Shown: one piece after another, positions 48,330-56,596 of the stretch
Position numbering within the stretch: the stretch's first letter is position 1
Layout: each line of letters opens with the position of its first letter
NCBI RefSeq assembly: GCF_022374875.2
Contig: NZ_CP092427.2
Coordinates: forward strand, 558,001 to 622,000
DNA: 64,000 nucleotides
Direction: 5' to 3'
From: Mycolicibacterium rufum
Lineage (GTDB): Bacteria; Actinomycetota; Actinomycetes; Mycobacteriales; Mycobacteriaceae
Position numbers and translations under genes: made by a program
The notes under the pieces: model-generated
Told to the model about the DNA's origin: nothing
What the model saw: only the letters and a program-made list of their open reading frames with translations
Databases searched by the model: none

Positions 48330-49175
48330 ATGAAATCAGTCGACGTCGCCGCGGGCACCGTGCAGTACCGCGAGGAGGGCGACCCGCACGGGCCACCGGT
48401 GGTTCTGCTGCACGGACTGCTGATGAACGACGCCCAATGGGATTCCGCGCTGCCGCATCTCCCCTCCGGCTACCGCTACCTGCTGCCGGTGCTGCCGATG
48501 GGTGGGCACCGGGTGCCGATGCGCGCGGACGCCGATCTGACACTGCCCGGGATGGTGGGCATCGTCGCCGACGTCCTCGACGCGTTGGACCTGACCGACG
48601 TCACGCTCGTCGTCACGGACTGGGGCGGACCGCTGTTCCTCACCGACATCGGCCGCGACGCGCGGGTGTCCCGGCTGGTGATCTGCCCGTCGGAGGCGTT
48701 CGACAACTTCCCGCCCGGCCTGCCCGGCAAGATCGCGTGGCTGGCCAGCCGCAGCACCGCCACGGTGTGGCTCGCCCTGCGCCAGCTGCGGGTCGGCTGG
48801 TTGCGCCGGCAGCGGCTGATGTTCGGGATGATGGCGAAACACCCTGTGCCGCAAGCGGTGGTCGAGCAGTGGGTGGCCGGCGGCCTCGAGAACCCATTGA
48901 TCCGCCGCGACCTCGTGAAGTACTGCCGCACCCGCTTCGACAAGGCCGACCTGATCCGGGCGACGCAGCGCCTCGCCGACTTCGACGGTCCGGCACTGGT
49001 GCTGTGGTCGGACAACCCGGTGATGCCCGTCGAGCACGGCCACCGCCTCGCCGCCCTGCTGCCGCACGGCCGGCTCACGATGATCGACGACGCCTACGTG
49101 CTGACGATGCTCGACCAGCCGGAGCGCACCGCCGCGGCGATCGGCGAGTTCCTGGGCGTCGCCGCGACGCGGTGA
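48330..49175 (+). CDS. Alpha/beta hydrolase, haloalkane dehalogenase-like, catalytic His replaced
   Basis: A 281-residue alpha/beta-hydrolase fold protein. The oxyanion loop is LLHGL, and the nucleophile elbow VVTDWGGPLF has Asp97, as in haloalkane dehalogenases and epoxide hydrolases. Where the catalytic His is expected near the C-terminus (DAGHF in the family) the sequence is DDAYVLTMLDQPE, with Val257 in that place. It may lack hydrolase activity or use another mechanism. The ATG at 48330 has GGAGGAG upstream. Its 3' end overlaps a GTG in the following TetR frame. Confidence 0.85.
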   Translation: MKSVDVAAGTVQYREEGDPHGPPVVLLHGLLMNDAQWDSALPHLPSGYRYLLPVLPMGGHRVPMRADADLTLPGMVGIVADVLDALDLTDVTLVVTDWGGPLFLTDIGRDARVSRLVICPSEAFDNFPPGLPGKIAWLASRSTATVWLALRQLRVGWLRRQRLMFGMMAKHPVPQAVVEQWVAGGLENPLIRRDLVKYCRTRFDKADLIRATQRLADFDGPALVLWSDNPVMPVEHGHRLAALLPHGRLTMIDDAYVLTMLDQPERTAAAIGEFLGVAATR

Positions 49176-49852
49176 TCACGCCGCTGGCGTGTGGTGGCCG
49201 GGGCGGGCGGGCGATACTGAACGTCACGTTCGGGCCCCGACACCGAGGGAGAGCGACCATCGACACCCCACCGGAGAACGGCCGCGCCGGCCGGCCGCGA
49301 AGTGAGCAGTCCCGGTCGGCGGTGTTGCGCGCGACGTCGGCGTTGATCGAGGAGCGCGGACTGCGCGCGATGACCACCGACGACATCGCCGGCCGCAGCG
49401 GCGTGAGCAAAGCCACGATCTACAAGTGGTGGCCGAACAAGTACGCCGTCGCCGTCGATGCCTTCCTGTCAGCGATGGACATGGCGTCCACCGACCCTGA
49501 TACCGGCCTGGCGCACAACGATTTTCAGATCGTGCTACGGGGAATCATGGAGTTCTACCGGGGACCGGGCGGGCGGACCTTCGCGCAGTTGATCGGCGAG
49601 GCGCAGAACGATTCCGCCATCGCGACCGAACTGCGAAACCACCTGATGCAGACCCGCCGTGACATCGGTCGCACGATCTGGGACCGTGGGGTCGCCCGGG
49701 GTGAGTTGCGGCCCGACATCGATCGGGAGATCGCCGTCGACCTCGTCTTCGGCCCGGCTCTCTACCGACTGTTGACCACCGACGCCGCACTGGACGACGC
49801 GGCCGCCGACGCCATCGTGGACGCCGCGATGCGCGGCCTGTCCGCCATGTGA
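49172..49852 (+). CDS. TetR-family transcriptional regulator
   Basis: A TetR repressor with the helix-turn-helix MTTDDIAGRSGVSKATIYKW and C-terminal TetR_C-like helices. The only conventional start before the domain is the GTG at 49172, giving 226 residues and a GTGA overlap with the hydrolase. But an operator-like palindrome sits at 49219-49231, and a strong GAGGGAGAG lies 5 nt before an in-frame ATC at 49259. Starting there gives 197 residues, the usual size. A non-standard ATC start, or a base change from ATG, is likely. It probably regulates itself and the secreted-protein gene that follows. Confidence 0.88.
   Translation: MITPLACGGRGGRAILNVTFGPRHRGRATIDTPPENGRAGRPRSEQSRSAVLRATSALIEERGLRAMTTDDIAGRSGVSKATIYKWWPNKYAVAVDAFLSAMDMASTDPDTGLAHNDFQIVLRGIMEFYRGPGGRTFAQLIGEAQNDSAIATELRNHLMQTRRDIGRTIWDRGVARGELRPDIDREIAVDLVFGPALYRLLTTDAALDDAAADAIVDAAMRGLSAM
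49219..49231. promoter_or_regulatory. TetR operator half of the GAACGT type
   Basis: GAACGT-C-ACGTTC is a perfect 6+1+6 palindrome, in the context CTGAACGTCACGTTCGG. It shares CTGAACGT with the larger palindrome at 49906. Being 28 bp upstream of the probable ATC start, it suits autorepression. Confidence 0.6.
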
Positions 49853-49905
49853 GTGGCATCACCGCCAACGCGGGATGCTCCGCGGCGGCGCCGACGCTGC
49901 ACATT

Positions 49906-49929
49906 TCGAAACTGAACGTTCAGTTTCGA
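49906..49929. promoter_or_regulatory. 24-bp perfect palindrome, probable TetR operator
   Basis: A perfect inverted repeat spanning 49906-49929, with core CTGAACGTTCAG flanked by TCGAAA and TTTCGA-type arms. It lies after the TetR stop and 16 bp before the start of the small secreted protein. It may be the operator, and the hairpin could also affect the leader RNA. Confidence 0.72.
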
Positions 49930-49945
49930 TATTCAGGAGGAAGCT

Positions 49946-50194
49946 GTGAAGATGCCAACCTTGTTCCTCGCACCGCTGCTCGCCGCGGGGGCCGCCGCCG
50001 TTGTCGCCGCGGCACCGATCGCCGCCGCGGCCCCCGACTGCACGTATGCCGGCCGGGGCGACAGCGTCTGCCAGTCACCCGGGAACGCGCAGATCGTCGC
50101 GGCACCACCGCGCGTGGACTATCAACCGTGGGGCTCCTATCCCTACGGCGGAAACCTCATCGTTCTCGGCGGTCACCCGCACCACGGCCGGTGA
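49946..50194 (+). CDS. Small secreted protein of unknown function
   Basis: An 82-residue protein with a clear signal peptide (MKMPTLFLAPLLAAGAAAVV) and cleavage near AAAAPDC. The mature part of about 53 residues has two cysteines (DCTY and SVCQ) that could form a disulfide, and a Pro/Gly/His-rich end. The GTG has AGGAGG 5 nt upstream and follows a 24-bp palindrome. It converges on yebC, ending 20 bp before it. No family recognised. Confidence 0.7.
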   Translation: MKMPTLFLAPLLAAGAAAVVAAAPIAAAAPDCTYAGRGDSVCQSPGNAQIVAAPPRVDYQPWGSYPYGGNLIVLGGHPHHGR

Positions 50195-50214
50195 GCACCG
50201 CGCGCTGACGGAGG

Positions 50215-50970
50215 TCAGTCCTCGTCGAGGGCGGCCGCGACGTCGTCGGGGATGTCGATGTTGGTGTAGACGTCCTGCACGTCGTCGCTGTCTTCCAGGG
50301 CGTCGACGAGTTTGAGCACCTTGCGGGCGCCCTCGAGGTCGACCGGGACGCTCACCGACGGCTGAAACGTGGCCTCGGCGGACTCGTAGTCGATGCCCGC
50401 GTCCTGCAGCGCCGTCCGAACCGCCACCAGATCCGTGGGTTCGGAAATGACCTCGAAGCTGTCGCCCAGGTCGTTGACGTCCTCGGCGCCGGCGTCGAGG
50501 ACAGCGGCGAGCACGTCGTCCTCGGTCAGCGCGTTCTTCTCCAGCGTCACCACGCCCTTGCGGGCGAACAGGTAGGACACCGATCCGGGGTCGGCCATGC
50601 TGCCGCCGTTGCGGGTCATCGCGACCCGAACCTCACCGGCGGCGCGGTTGCGATTGTCGGTCAGGCACTCGACCAGCACGGCGACGCCGTTGGGCCCGTA
50701 TCCCTCGTAGGTGATGGTCTGCCAGTCGGCGCCACCGGCTTCCTCGCCCGCGCCGCGCTTGCGGGCGCGCTCGATGTTGTCGTTGGGCACCGAGTTCTTC
50801 TTGGCCTTCTGGATGGCGTCGTAAAGCGTCGGATTGCCGGCGGGGTCACCGCCGCCGGTACGGGCCGCGACCTCGATGTTCTTGATCAGCTTGGCGAAGT
50901 TCTTGCCGCGACGCGCATCGATCACGGCCTTCTTGTGCTTCGTGGTGGCCCACTTGGAATGGCCGCTCAT
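50215..50970 (-). CDS. yebC: YebC/PmpR-family transcriptional/translational regulator
   Basis: A 251-residue YebC protein beginning [20 protein letters not shown], with [20 protein letters not shown] and [15 protein letters not shown]. Family members bind DNA, and recent work links them to translation of proline-rich stretches. It matches Rv2603c. It starts at ATG 50970 and is divergent from the acyl-CoA dehydrogenase across 237 bp. In M. tuberculosis the next gene is pdxT; here two other genes intervene. Confidence 0.95.
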   Translation of the reverse strand: MSGHSKWATTKHKKAVIDARRGKNFAKLIKNIEVAARTGGGDPAGNPTLYDAIQKAKKNSVPNDNIERARKRGAGEEAGGADWQTITYEGYGPNGVAVLVECLTDNRNRAAGEVRVAMTRNGGSMADPGSVSYLFARKGVVTLEKNALTEDDVLAAVLDAGAEDVNDLGDSFEVISEPTDLVAVRTALQDAGIDYESAEATFQPSVSVPVDLEGARKVLKLVDALEDSDDVQDVYTNIDIPDDVAAALDED

Positions 50971-51182
50971 CTACCCGCTACCTCTTTCACAGATCCCGTT
51001 CACCGACGACGTCGAAGTCCGATCGACCAGTCTACGTGCCGGTCATCCCAGGTCGTCGCCGATGTAGCGCTGCAGGTTCGGCGCAGGAACGAGCACCCGT
51101 GACGCGGCGACGCCCGACGGTAGAAGCCGCTGCCGGTGCTCGCCCCCACTGTTAGCTGAGCCACATCGTCTGGTGGCGTTAT

Positions 51183-51200
51183 CTTACTGCGGAGTAAGGT
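51183..51200. promoter_or_regulatory. Operator overlapping -10 of acyl-CoA dehydrogenase gene
   Basis: CTTACT-GCGG-AGTAAG (51183-51198) is a perfect inverted repeat. TAAGGT (51195-51200) at its edge is a -10 box placed 7 nt before the ATG, so the gene appears leaderless and directly repressible. The regulator is not in the immediate neighbourhood. Confidence 0.6.
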
Positions 51201-51207
51201 ACATCCC

Positions 51208-52419
51208 ATGACGTTCTCGCTGGAGTTGTCGTCCGACCTGATCGACGTTCAGAAGTGGGTCCACGAGTTCGCTGCGGACGTGATTCGCCCGGCCGCCGCG
51301 GAGTGGGACGAGCGCGAGGAAACCCCCTGGCCGATCATCCAGGAGGCCGCCAAGGTCGGCCTCTATTCGATGGAGTTCTTCGCCGAGCAGGCCGCCGAAC
51401 CCAGCGGGCTGGGCATGATCGTCGCCTTCGAGGAGATGTTCTGGGGAGACGCCGGCATCGCGTTGGCGATCCTGGGCACCGGCCTGGCCGCGGCATCGCT
51501 GGCGGCCAACGGCACCCCCGAGCAGGTCGGCGAGTGGGTGCCGCAGATGTTCGGCACCGTCGACGACCCGAAGGTCGCCGCGTTCTGCTCGTCGGAGCCG
51601 GGCGCCGGTTCCGACGTCGGCGCGATCCTGACCCGCGCCCGCTACGACGAGGCGACCGACGAATGGGTGCTCAACGGCACCAAGACGTGGGCCACCAACG
51701 GCGGCATCGCCAACGTTCACGTCGTCGTCGCCTCCGTGCACCCCGAACTGGGCACCCGCGGGCAGGCGTCGTTCGTCATCCCGCCCGGCACCAAGGGACT
51801 CAGCCAGGGCCAGAAGTTCCTCAAGCACGGGATTCGCGCCTCGCACACCGCCGAGGTCGTGCTCGACGACGTGCGACTGCCCGGCCGCATGATCGTCGGC
51901 GGCAAGGAGAAGTTCGACGCCCGCATCGCCAAGGTCCGCGAGGGCAAGAAGGCCGCCGGGCAGGCCGCGATGGCCACGTTCGAGCGGACCCGCCCGACGG
52001 TCGGCGCGATGGCGGTGGGCGTGGCGCGGGCGGCCTTCGAGTACGCGCGCGACTACGCCTGCGAGCGTGAGCAATTCGGCCGCAAGATCGGTGAGTTCCA
52101 GGCGGTGGCGTTCAAGCTCGCCGACATGAAGGCCCGCGTCGACGCCGCCCGCCTGCTCGTCTACCGCGCCGGGTGGATGGCGCGCAACGGCAAGAGCTTC
52201 GACTCCGCGGAGGGGTCGATGGCCAAGCTGGTGGCCAGCGAGACCGCGGTGTACGTGACCGACGAGGCCATCCAGATCCTCGGCGGCAACGGCTACACCC
52301 GCGAGTATCCCGTCGAGCGCATGCACCGCGACGCGAAGATCTTCACGATCTTCGAGGGCACCAGCGAGATCCAGCGACTGGTCATGGCGCGCGCCATCAC
52401 CGGCCTGCCGATCCGTTAA
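51208..52419 (+). CDS. Acyl-CoA dehydrogenase
   Basis: A 403-residue flavoenzyme. AFCSSEPGAGSDVGAILTRA and GTKTWATNGGIANVHVVVAS form the central region, CEREQFGRKIGEFQAVAFKL helix G, and IFEGTSEIQRLV the C-terminal motif with the catalytic Glu (EGT form kept, unlike the pair at 18.7-21.1 kb). It is therefore a normal homotetrameric type. The ATG at 51208 appears leaderless. It is followed at 97 bp by the permease gene on the same strand. Confidence 0.92.
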   Translation: MTFSLELSSDLIDVQKWVHEFAADVIRPAAAEWDEREETPWPIIQEAAKVGLYSMEFFAEQAAEPSGLGMIVAFEEMFWGDAGIALAILGTGLAAASLAANGTPEQVGEWVPQMFGTVDDPKVAAFCSSEPGAGSDVGAILTRARYDEATDEWVLNGTKTWATNGGIANVHVVVASVHPELGTRGQASFVIPPGTKGLSQGQKFLKHGIRASHTAEVVLDDVRLPGRMIVGGKEKFDARIAKVREGKKAAGQAAMATFERTRPTVGAMAVGVARAAFEYARDYACEREQFGRKIGEFQAVAFKLADMKARVDAARLLVYRAGWMARNGKSFDSAEGSMAKLVASETAVYVTDEAIQILGGNGYTREYPVERMHRDAKIFTIFEGTSEIQRLVMARAITGLPIR

Positions 52420-52423
52420 TGTG

Positions 52424-52510
52424 TTGACACAGTAGTCAATTCGACTCGTAACGTCTCGTCGCTCGATGAAACACCGTTGTCACGAAGGCGAAACACAACC
52501 GGCCTAGCGT
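52424..52510 (+). promoter_or_regulatory. Promoter region of the NCS1 permease
   Basis: TTGAC (52424-52428) and GTCAA (52435-52439) form an inverted pair, and TTGACA also resembles a -35 box. TAGCGT (52505-52510) is a -10 box 7 nt before the ATG at 52517, so leaderless translation is possible. The two are too far apart to be one promoter. Confidence 0.4.
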
Positions 52511-52516
52511 CGGCGA

Positions 52517-54181
52517 ATGACTTCCGAACTCGGCGACGACGTGCGCACCGACGCCGTCCTCGACACTGATCTCGATCGACTCACCGCCACCAAGGAGACC
52601 CTCGAGGACTACACGCTGCGCTTCGCGCCGCGCAGCTACCGCAAGTGGTCGACCGGCGTCGTCGGCATCTCCGCACTCGGCGGGATCGCCTACCTCGCCG
52701 ACTTCGCGATCGGCGCGAACATCGGCATTTCCTACGGCACCACCAACGCCCTGTGGGGCATCCTGATCTTCGCCGTGGTCATCTTCCTCACCGGCTTCCC
52801 GCTCGCCTACTACGCGGCGCGGTACAACATGGACCTCGACTTGATCACCCGTGGAAGCGGATTCGGATACTACGGCTCGGTGGTCACCAACGTGATCATG
52901 GCGACGTTCACGTTCATCTTCTTCGCCCTCGAGGGATCCATCATGGCCCAGGGTCTGCAGCTCGGCCTCGGCATCCCGCTGTGGCTGGGCTACGCCGCCT
53001 CGACGCTGATCATCTTCCCGCTGGTGATCTACGGCATGAAAGTGCTGTCCACACTGCAGGTCTGGACGACACCGCTGTGGCTGATCCTGATGGTCGCCCC
53101 GTTCGTGTACCTGGTGTTCAGCCATCCCGAATCGGTGAGCCAGTTCTTCGCCTACCAGGGCGAGCAGGGCAACGGCGGCTTCGACCTGGGCTACACGCTG
53201 CTGGCGGCCGGCGTGTGTCTGTCACTGATCGCCCAGATCGCCGAGCAGATCGACTACCTGCGCTTCATGCCCCCGAAAACGCCGGAGAACAAGCGCAGTT
53301 GGTGGACGTGGATGATCCTGGCCGGACCGGGCTGGGTGTTCTTCGGCGCGATCAAGCAGGTCGTCGGACTGTTCCTGGCCGTCTACCTGATCGCCAACGT
53401 CGCCGACAGCGCAGGCATCGCCAACCAACCGGTGCACCAGTTCCTGGAGATCTACGAGAACTTCCTGCCCGGCTGGTTGGCCATGACGCTGGCGGTCGTG
53501 CTCGTCGTGATCAGCCAGATCAAGATCAATGTGACGAACGCCTACTCGGGGTCACTGGCCTGGACCAACTCGTTCACCCGCGTCACCAAGCGCTATCCCG
53601 GCCGTCTGGTGTTCCTCGGCTTCAACCTGCTCATCGCGCTGATCCTGATGGAAGCCAACATGTTCGACTTCCTCAACACCATCCTCGGGTTCTACGCCAA
53701 CTGCGGTATGGCCTGGGTCGTCGTCGTGGCGTCGGACATCGTGTTCAACAAGTACCTGCTCGGCCTGTCCCCCAAGGCGCCCGAATTCCGGCGCGGCATG
53801 CTCTACGCGATCAACCCGGTCGGGTTCGGCTCGATGCTCATCGCCGCGGGGGTGTCGATCCTGGCGTTCTTCGGCGGACTCGGCGACGGCATCCGGCCCT
53901 ACTCACCGCTGGTCGCGATCGGACTGGGCCTGGTGCTGCCCCCGATCATCGCGATCGCCACCAAGGGGAAGTACTACCTGCGGCGGACCGACGACGGCAT
54001 CGACCTGCCGATGTACGACGAGCTGGGCAACCCGTCCGGTGTGCACCTGACCTGCCACGTCTGCCATCACGACTTCGAGCGCCCGGACATGCTCAAGTGC
54101 CAGACCCACGACGCGTTCGTCTGTTCGCTGTGCCTGTCCACCGACAAGGTGGCCGACCACGTGCTGCCCGCCCAGGGCTGA
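52517..54181 (+). CDS. NCS1-family purine/cytosine permease with Cys-rich tail
   Basis: A 554-residue membrane protein of the NCS1 (purine-cytosine permease) family with about 12 helices. LITRGSGFGYYGSVVTNVI, ISQIKINVTNAYSGSLAW and LITRGS-type loops are typical. The substrate is probably a nucleobase, hydantoin or allantoin. After the last helix comes a soluble C-terminal tail with CX2C (513/516), CX2H (528/531) and CX2C (536/539), a likely zinc-binding knuckle. It follows the acyl-CoA dehydrogenase, without obvious functional link. Confidence 0.9.
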   Translation: MTSELGDDVRTDAVLDTDLDRLTATKETLEDYTLRFAPRSYRKWSTGVVGISALGGIAYLADFAIGANIGISYGTTNALWGILIFAVVIFLTGFPLAYYAARYNMDLDLITRGSGFGYYGSVVTNVIMATFTFIFFALEGSIMAQGLQLGLGIPLWLGYAASTLIIFPLVIYGMKVLSTLQVWTTPLWLILMVAPFVYLVFSHPESVSQFFAYQGEQGNGGFDLGYTLLAAGVCLSLIAQIAEQIDYLRFMPPKTPENKRSWWTWMILAGPGWVFFGAIKQVVGLFLAVYLIANVADSAGIANQPVHQFLEIYENFLPGWLAMTLAVVLVVISQIKINVTNAYSGSLAWTNSFTRVTKRYPGRLVFLGFNLLIALILMEANMFDFLNTILGFYANCGMAWVVVVASDIVFNKYLLGLSPKAPEFRRGMLYAINPVGFGSMLIAAGVSILAFFGGLGDGIRPYSPLVAIGLGLVLPPIIAIATKGKYYLRRTDDGIDLPMYDELGNPSGVHLTCHVCHHDFERPDMLKCQTHDAFVCSLCLSTDKVADHVLPAQG

Positions 54182-54185
54182 GCGG

Positions 54186-54770
54186 CTACAGCGAGTCGAC
54201 GAACAATCGGTGCACCCGGCGGTCACCGGTCACCTCGGGATGGAACGCCGTGGCCAGGGTGCGGCCCTGGCGCACCGCGACGGGGTGGCCGGCGGCCGAG
54301 GCGAGCACCTCGACGTCCGGTCCGACCCGCTCGACCCACGGCGCGCGGATGAAGACCGCGTGCACGGTGCCGTCGAGTCCGTCGAACGGAATGTCCTCTT
54401 CGAACGAGTCGACCTGTCGGCCGAACGCGTTGCGCCGCACCGTCATATCGATGCCGCGCAGCGGTAGGGCGTCCCGGCCGTCCACGCCGGCGTCGGCGAT
54501 CTCGGTGGCCAGCAGGATCATCCCCGCACACGACCCGTAGGCCGGCATGCCCTCGGCGAGGCGCGCACGCAGCGGCTCGAGCAGGTCGAACTCCCGCAGC
54601 AGATGACTCATCGCCGTCGATTCACCACCGGGAATCACCAGACCGTCCACCCGCGCGAGTTCCTCCGGACGCCGCACGGTCGACGCCTCGGCGCCCGCCT
54701 CGCGCAGCGCGGCGAGATGCTCGCGGGTGTCGCCCTGCAGCGCCAGCACCCCGACGTGCGGTGCGCTCAT
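54186..54770 (-). CDS. pdxT: Pyridoxal 5'-phosphate synthase glutaminase subunit PdxT
   Basis: A 194-residue class I glutaminase that feeds ammonia to Pdx[20 protein letters not shown] and [14 protein letters not shown] at the start, the nucleophile Cys in [11 protein letters not shown], and the His/Glu dyad in [10 protein letters not shown]. The ATG at 54770 overlaps the thioesterase stop by ATGA. It corresponds to Rv2604c. Confidence 0.96.
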   Translation of the reverse strand: MSAPHVGVLALQGDTREHLAALREAGAEASTVRRPEELARVDGLVIPGGESTAMSHLLREFDLLEPLRARLAEGMPAYGSCAGMILLATEIADAGVDGRDALPLRGIDMTVRRNAFGRQVDSFEEDIPFDGLDGTVHAVFIRAPWVERVGPDVEVLASAAGHPVAVRQGRTLATAFHPEVTGDRRVHRLFVDSL

Positions 54771-55615
54771 CGACGTCCGGGCGTGAAGTCGCGGGGGTAG
54801 CGCGTCAGCCCTTCCTGCATCACCGCCGCGACCATCTCCCCGTACTGATTGAAGATCTTGCCCTGGGTCAGCGACCGGCCGCCGCACGCCGACGGCGAGG
54901 ACTGGTCGTAGAGCAGCCACTCGTCCGCGCGGAACGCCCGCATGAACCACATCGCGTGATCCAGCGAGGCGACCTGGAGATGCTTGCGGTCATGGGGGTA
55001 GTTCACCTGCGCCGAGCCGAGCAGGGTCAGGTCACTCATGTAGGCCAGCGCGCAGATGTGCAGCACCGGATCGTCGGGCAGCGGGTCGCGGTGCCGGAAC
55101 CAGACCTGCTGCTGCGACGCCTTGTTCGGCAGCAGGTGCAGGTCCTTGCGCGGCACGATGCGCACGTCCCACTCGTCGAACTGCCGGAAGCTGGCGTCGT
55201 CGAATACCTTGCTGACCGACTCGAAGTCGGGGATGTCGTCCGGCGGCGGCGCGAGGGGCATCGCGTCCTGATGCTCGATGCCGCTCTGGTCGGTCTGGAA
55301 CGACGCCGACATCGAGAAGATCGTCTCGCCATGCTGGATGGCGGTCACCCGCCGGGTGCAGAACGAACCGCCGTCGCGGATCCGTTCGACGGTGTACACC
55401 GACGGGGACCGGGCATCGCCGGCGCGCAGGAAGTACCCGTGCAGCGAATGCACCTGGAACTTGGGGTCCACGGTGCGGACCGCCGACACCAGGGACTGAC
55501 CGGCGACGTGGCCGCCGAACGTGCGCTGCAGGAATCCCGATTCCGGACTGAACACCCCACCGCGATAGATGTTGACCTCGATCTGCTCCAGGTCGAGGAT
55601 TTCTTCGATCGCCAC
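54767..55615 (-). CDS. tesB: Acyl-CoA thioesterase II (TesB)
   Basis: A 282-residue double hot-dog thioesterase hydrolysing medium to long acyl-Co[31 protein letters not shown] and [20 protein letters not shown] (with the catalytic Asp) are visible. The start is a GTG at 55615, 10 bp behind pdxS, and the stop overlaps pdxT. Its presence inside the vitamin B6 operon matches Rv2605c and is a stable mycobacterial oddity. Confidence 0.94.
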   Translation of the reverse strand: MAIEEILDLEQIEVNIYRGGVFSPESGFLQRTFGGHVAGQSLVSAVRTVDPKFQVHSLHGYFLRAGDARSPSVYTVERIRDGGSFCTRRVTAIQHGETIFSMSASFQTDQSGIEHQDAMPLAPPPDDIPDFESVSKVFDDASFRQFDEWDVRIVPRKDLHLLPNKASQQQVWFRHRDPLPDDPVLHICALAYMSDLTLLGSAQVNYPHDRKHLQVASLDHAMWFMRAFRADEWLLYDQSSPSACGGRSLTQGKIFNQYGEMVAAVMQEGLTRYPRDFTPGRR

Positions 55616-55625
55616 AGTCTGGTTC

Positions 55626-56537
55626 TTACCAGCCTCGCTCGGCGAGCCGGTGGGGCACCGGGATGTCGTCGACGTTGATGCCGACCATGGCCTCCCCCAG
55701 ACCGCGCGACACCTTGGCCAGCACGTCGGGATCGTCGTAGAACGTGGTCGCCTTGACGATCGCGGCGGCGCGCTCGGCGGGGTTGCCGGACTTAAAGATG
55801 CCCGAGCCGACGAACACACCCTCGGCGCCGAGCTGCATCATCATCGCCGCGTCCGCGGGGGTCGCGATACCGCCGGCGGTGAACAACGTCACCGGCAGCT
55901 TGCCCGCCCGCGCGACCTCGACCACCAGATCGTAGGGAGCCTGCAATTCCTTTGCCGCGACGTACAATTCGTCTTCGGACAGCGACGTCAGACGGCGGAT
56001 CTCGCCGCCGATCTTGCGCATGTGGGTGGTCGCGTTGGACACATCCCCGGTGCCCGCCTCCCCCTTGGACCGGATCATCGCCGCGCCCTCGGTGATACGC
56101 CGCAGCGCCTCACCGAGATTGGTCGCACCGCACACGAACGGCACGGTGAACTTCCACTTGTCGATGTGATTGGCGTAGTCGGCCGGGGTCAGCACCTCCG
56201 ACTCGTCGACGTAGTCCACCCCGAGGCTCTGCAGGATCTGCGCCTCGACGAAGTGACCGATGCGGGCCTTGGCCATCACCGGAATGGTGACCGCGTCGAT
56301 GATTCCCTCGATCATGTCGGGGTCGCTCATCCGCGACACCCCGCCCTGGGCGCGGATGTCGGCAGGCACGCGCTCGAGCGCCATCACCGCGACCGCGCCG
56401 GCGCCCTCGGCGATCCGCGCCTGCTCGGGCGTGACGACGTCCATGATCACGCCGCCCTTGAGCATCTCCGCCATCCCGCGCTTCACCCGCGCGGTGCCGC
56501 GGGCGGGGCTCCCGAGAGCTTCGGTATCCATCGTCAA
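55626..56537 (-). CDS. pdxS: Pyridoxal 5'-phosphate synthase lyase subunit PdxS
   Basis: A 303-residue TIM-barrel enzyme that makes PLP from ribose 5-phosphate, glyceraldehyde 3-phosphate and ammonia. [20 protein letters not shown], the catalytic Lys in [16 protein letters not shown] and the second Lys in [12 protein letters not shown] are clear. It leads the pdxS-tesB-pdxT operon with its own upstream region. Matches Rv2606c. Confidence 0.97.
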   Translation of the reverse strand: MTMDTEALGSPARGTARVKRGMAEMLKGGVIMDVVTPEQARIAEGAGAVAVMALERVPADIRAQGGVSRMSDPDMIEGIIDAVTIPVMAKARIGHFVEAQILQSLGVDYVDESEVLTPADYANHIDKWKFTVPFVCGATNLGEALRRITEGAAMIRSKGEAGTGDVSNATTHMRKIGGEIRRLTSLSEDELYVAAKELQAPYDLVVEVARAGKLPVTLFTAGGIATPADAAMMMQLGAEGVFVGSGIFKSGNPAERAAAIVKATTFYDDPDVLAKVSRGLGEAMVGINVDDIPVPHRLAERGW

Positions 56538-56596
56538 CTCCTTCGATCGCTACTGATCCAGTCTAAAGGGGGCCGCAAATCCATTCATTCCGCACC

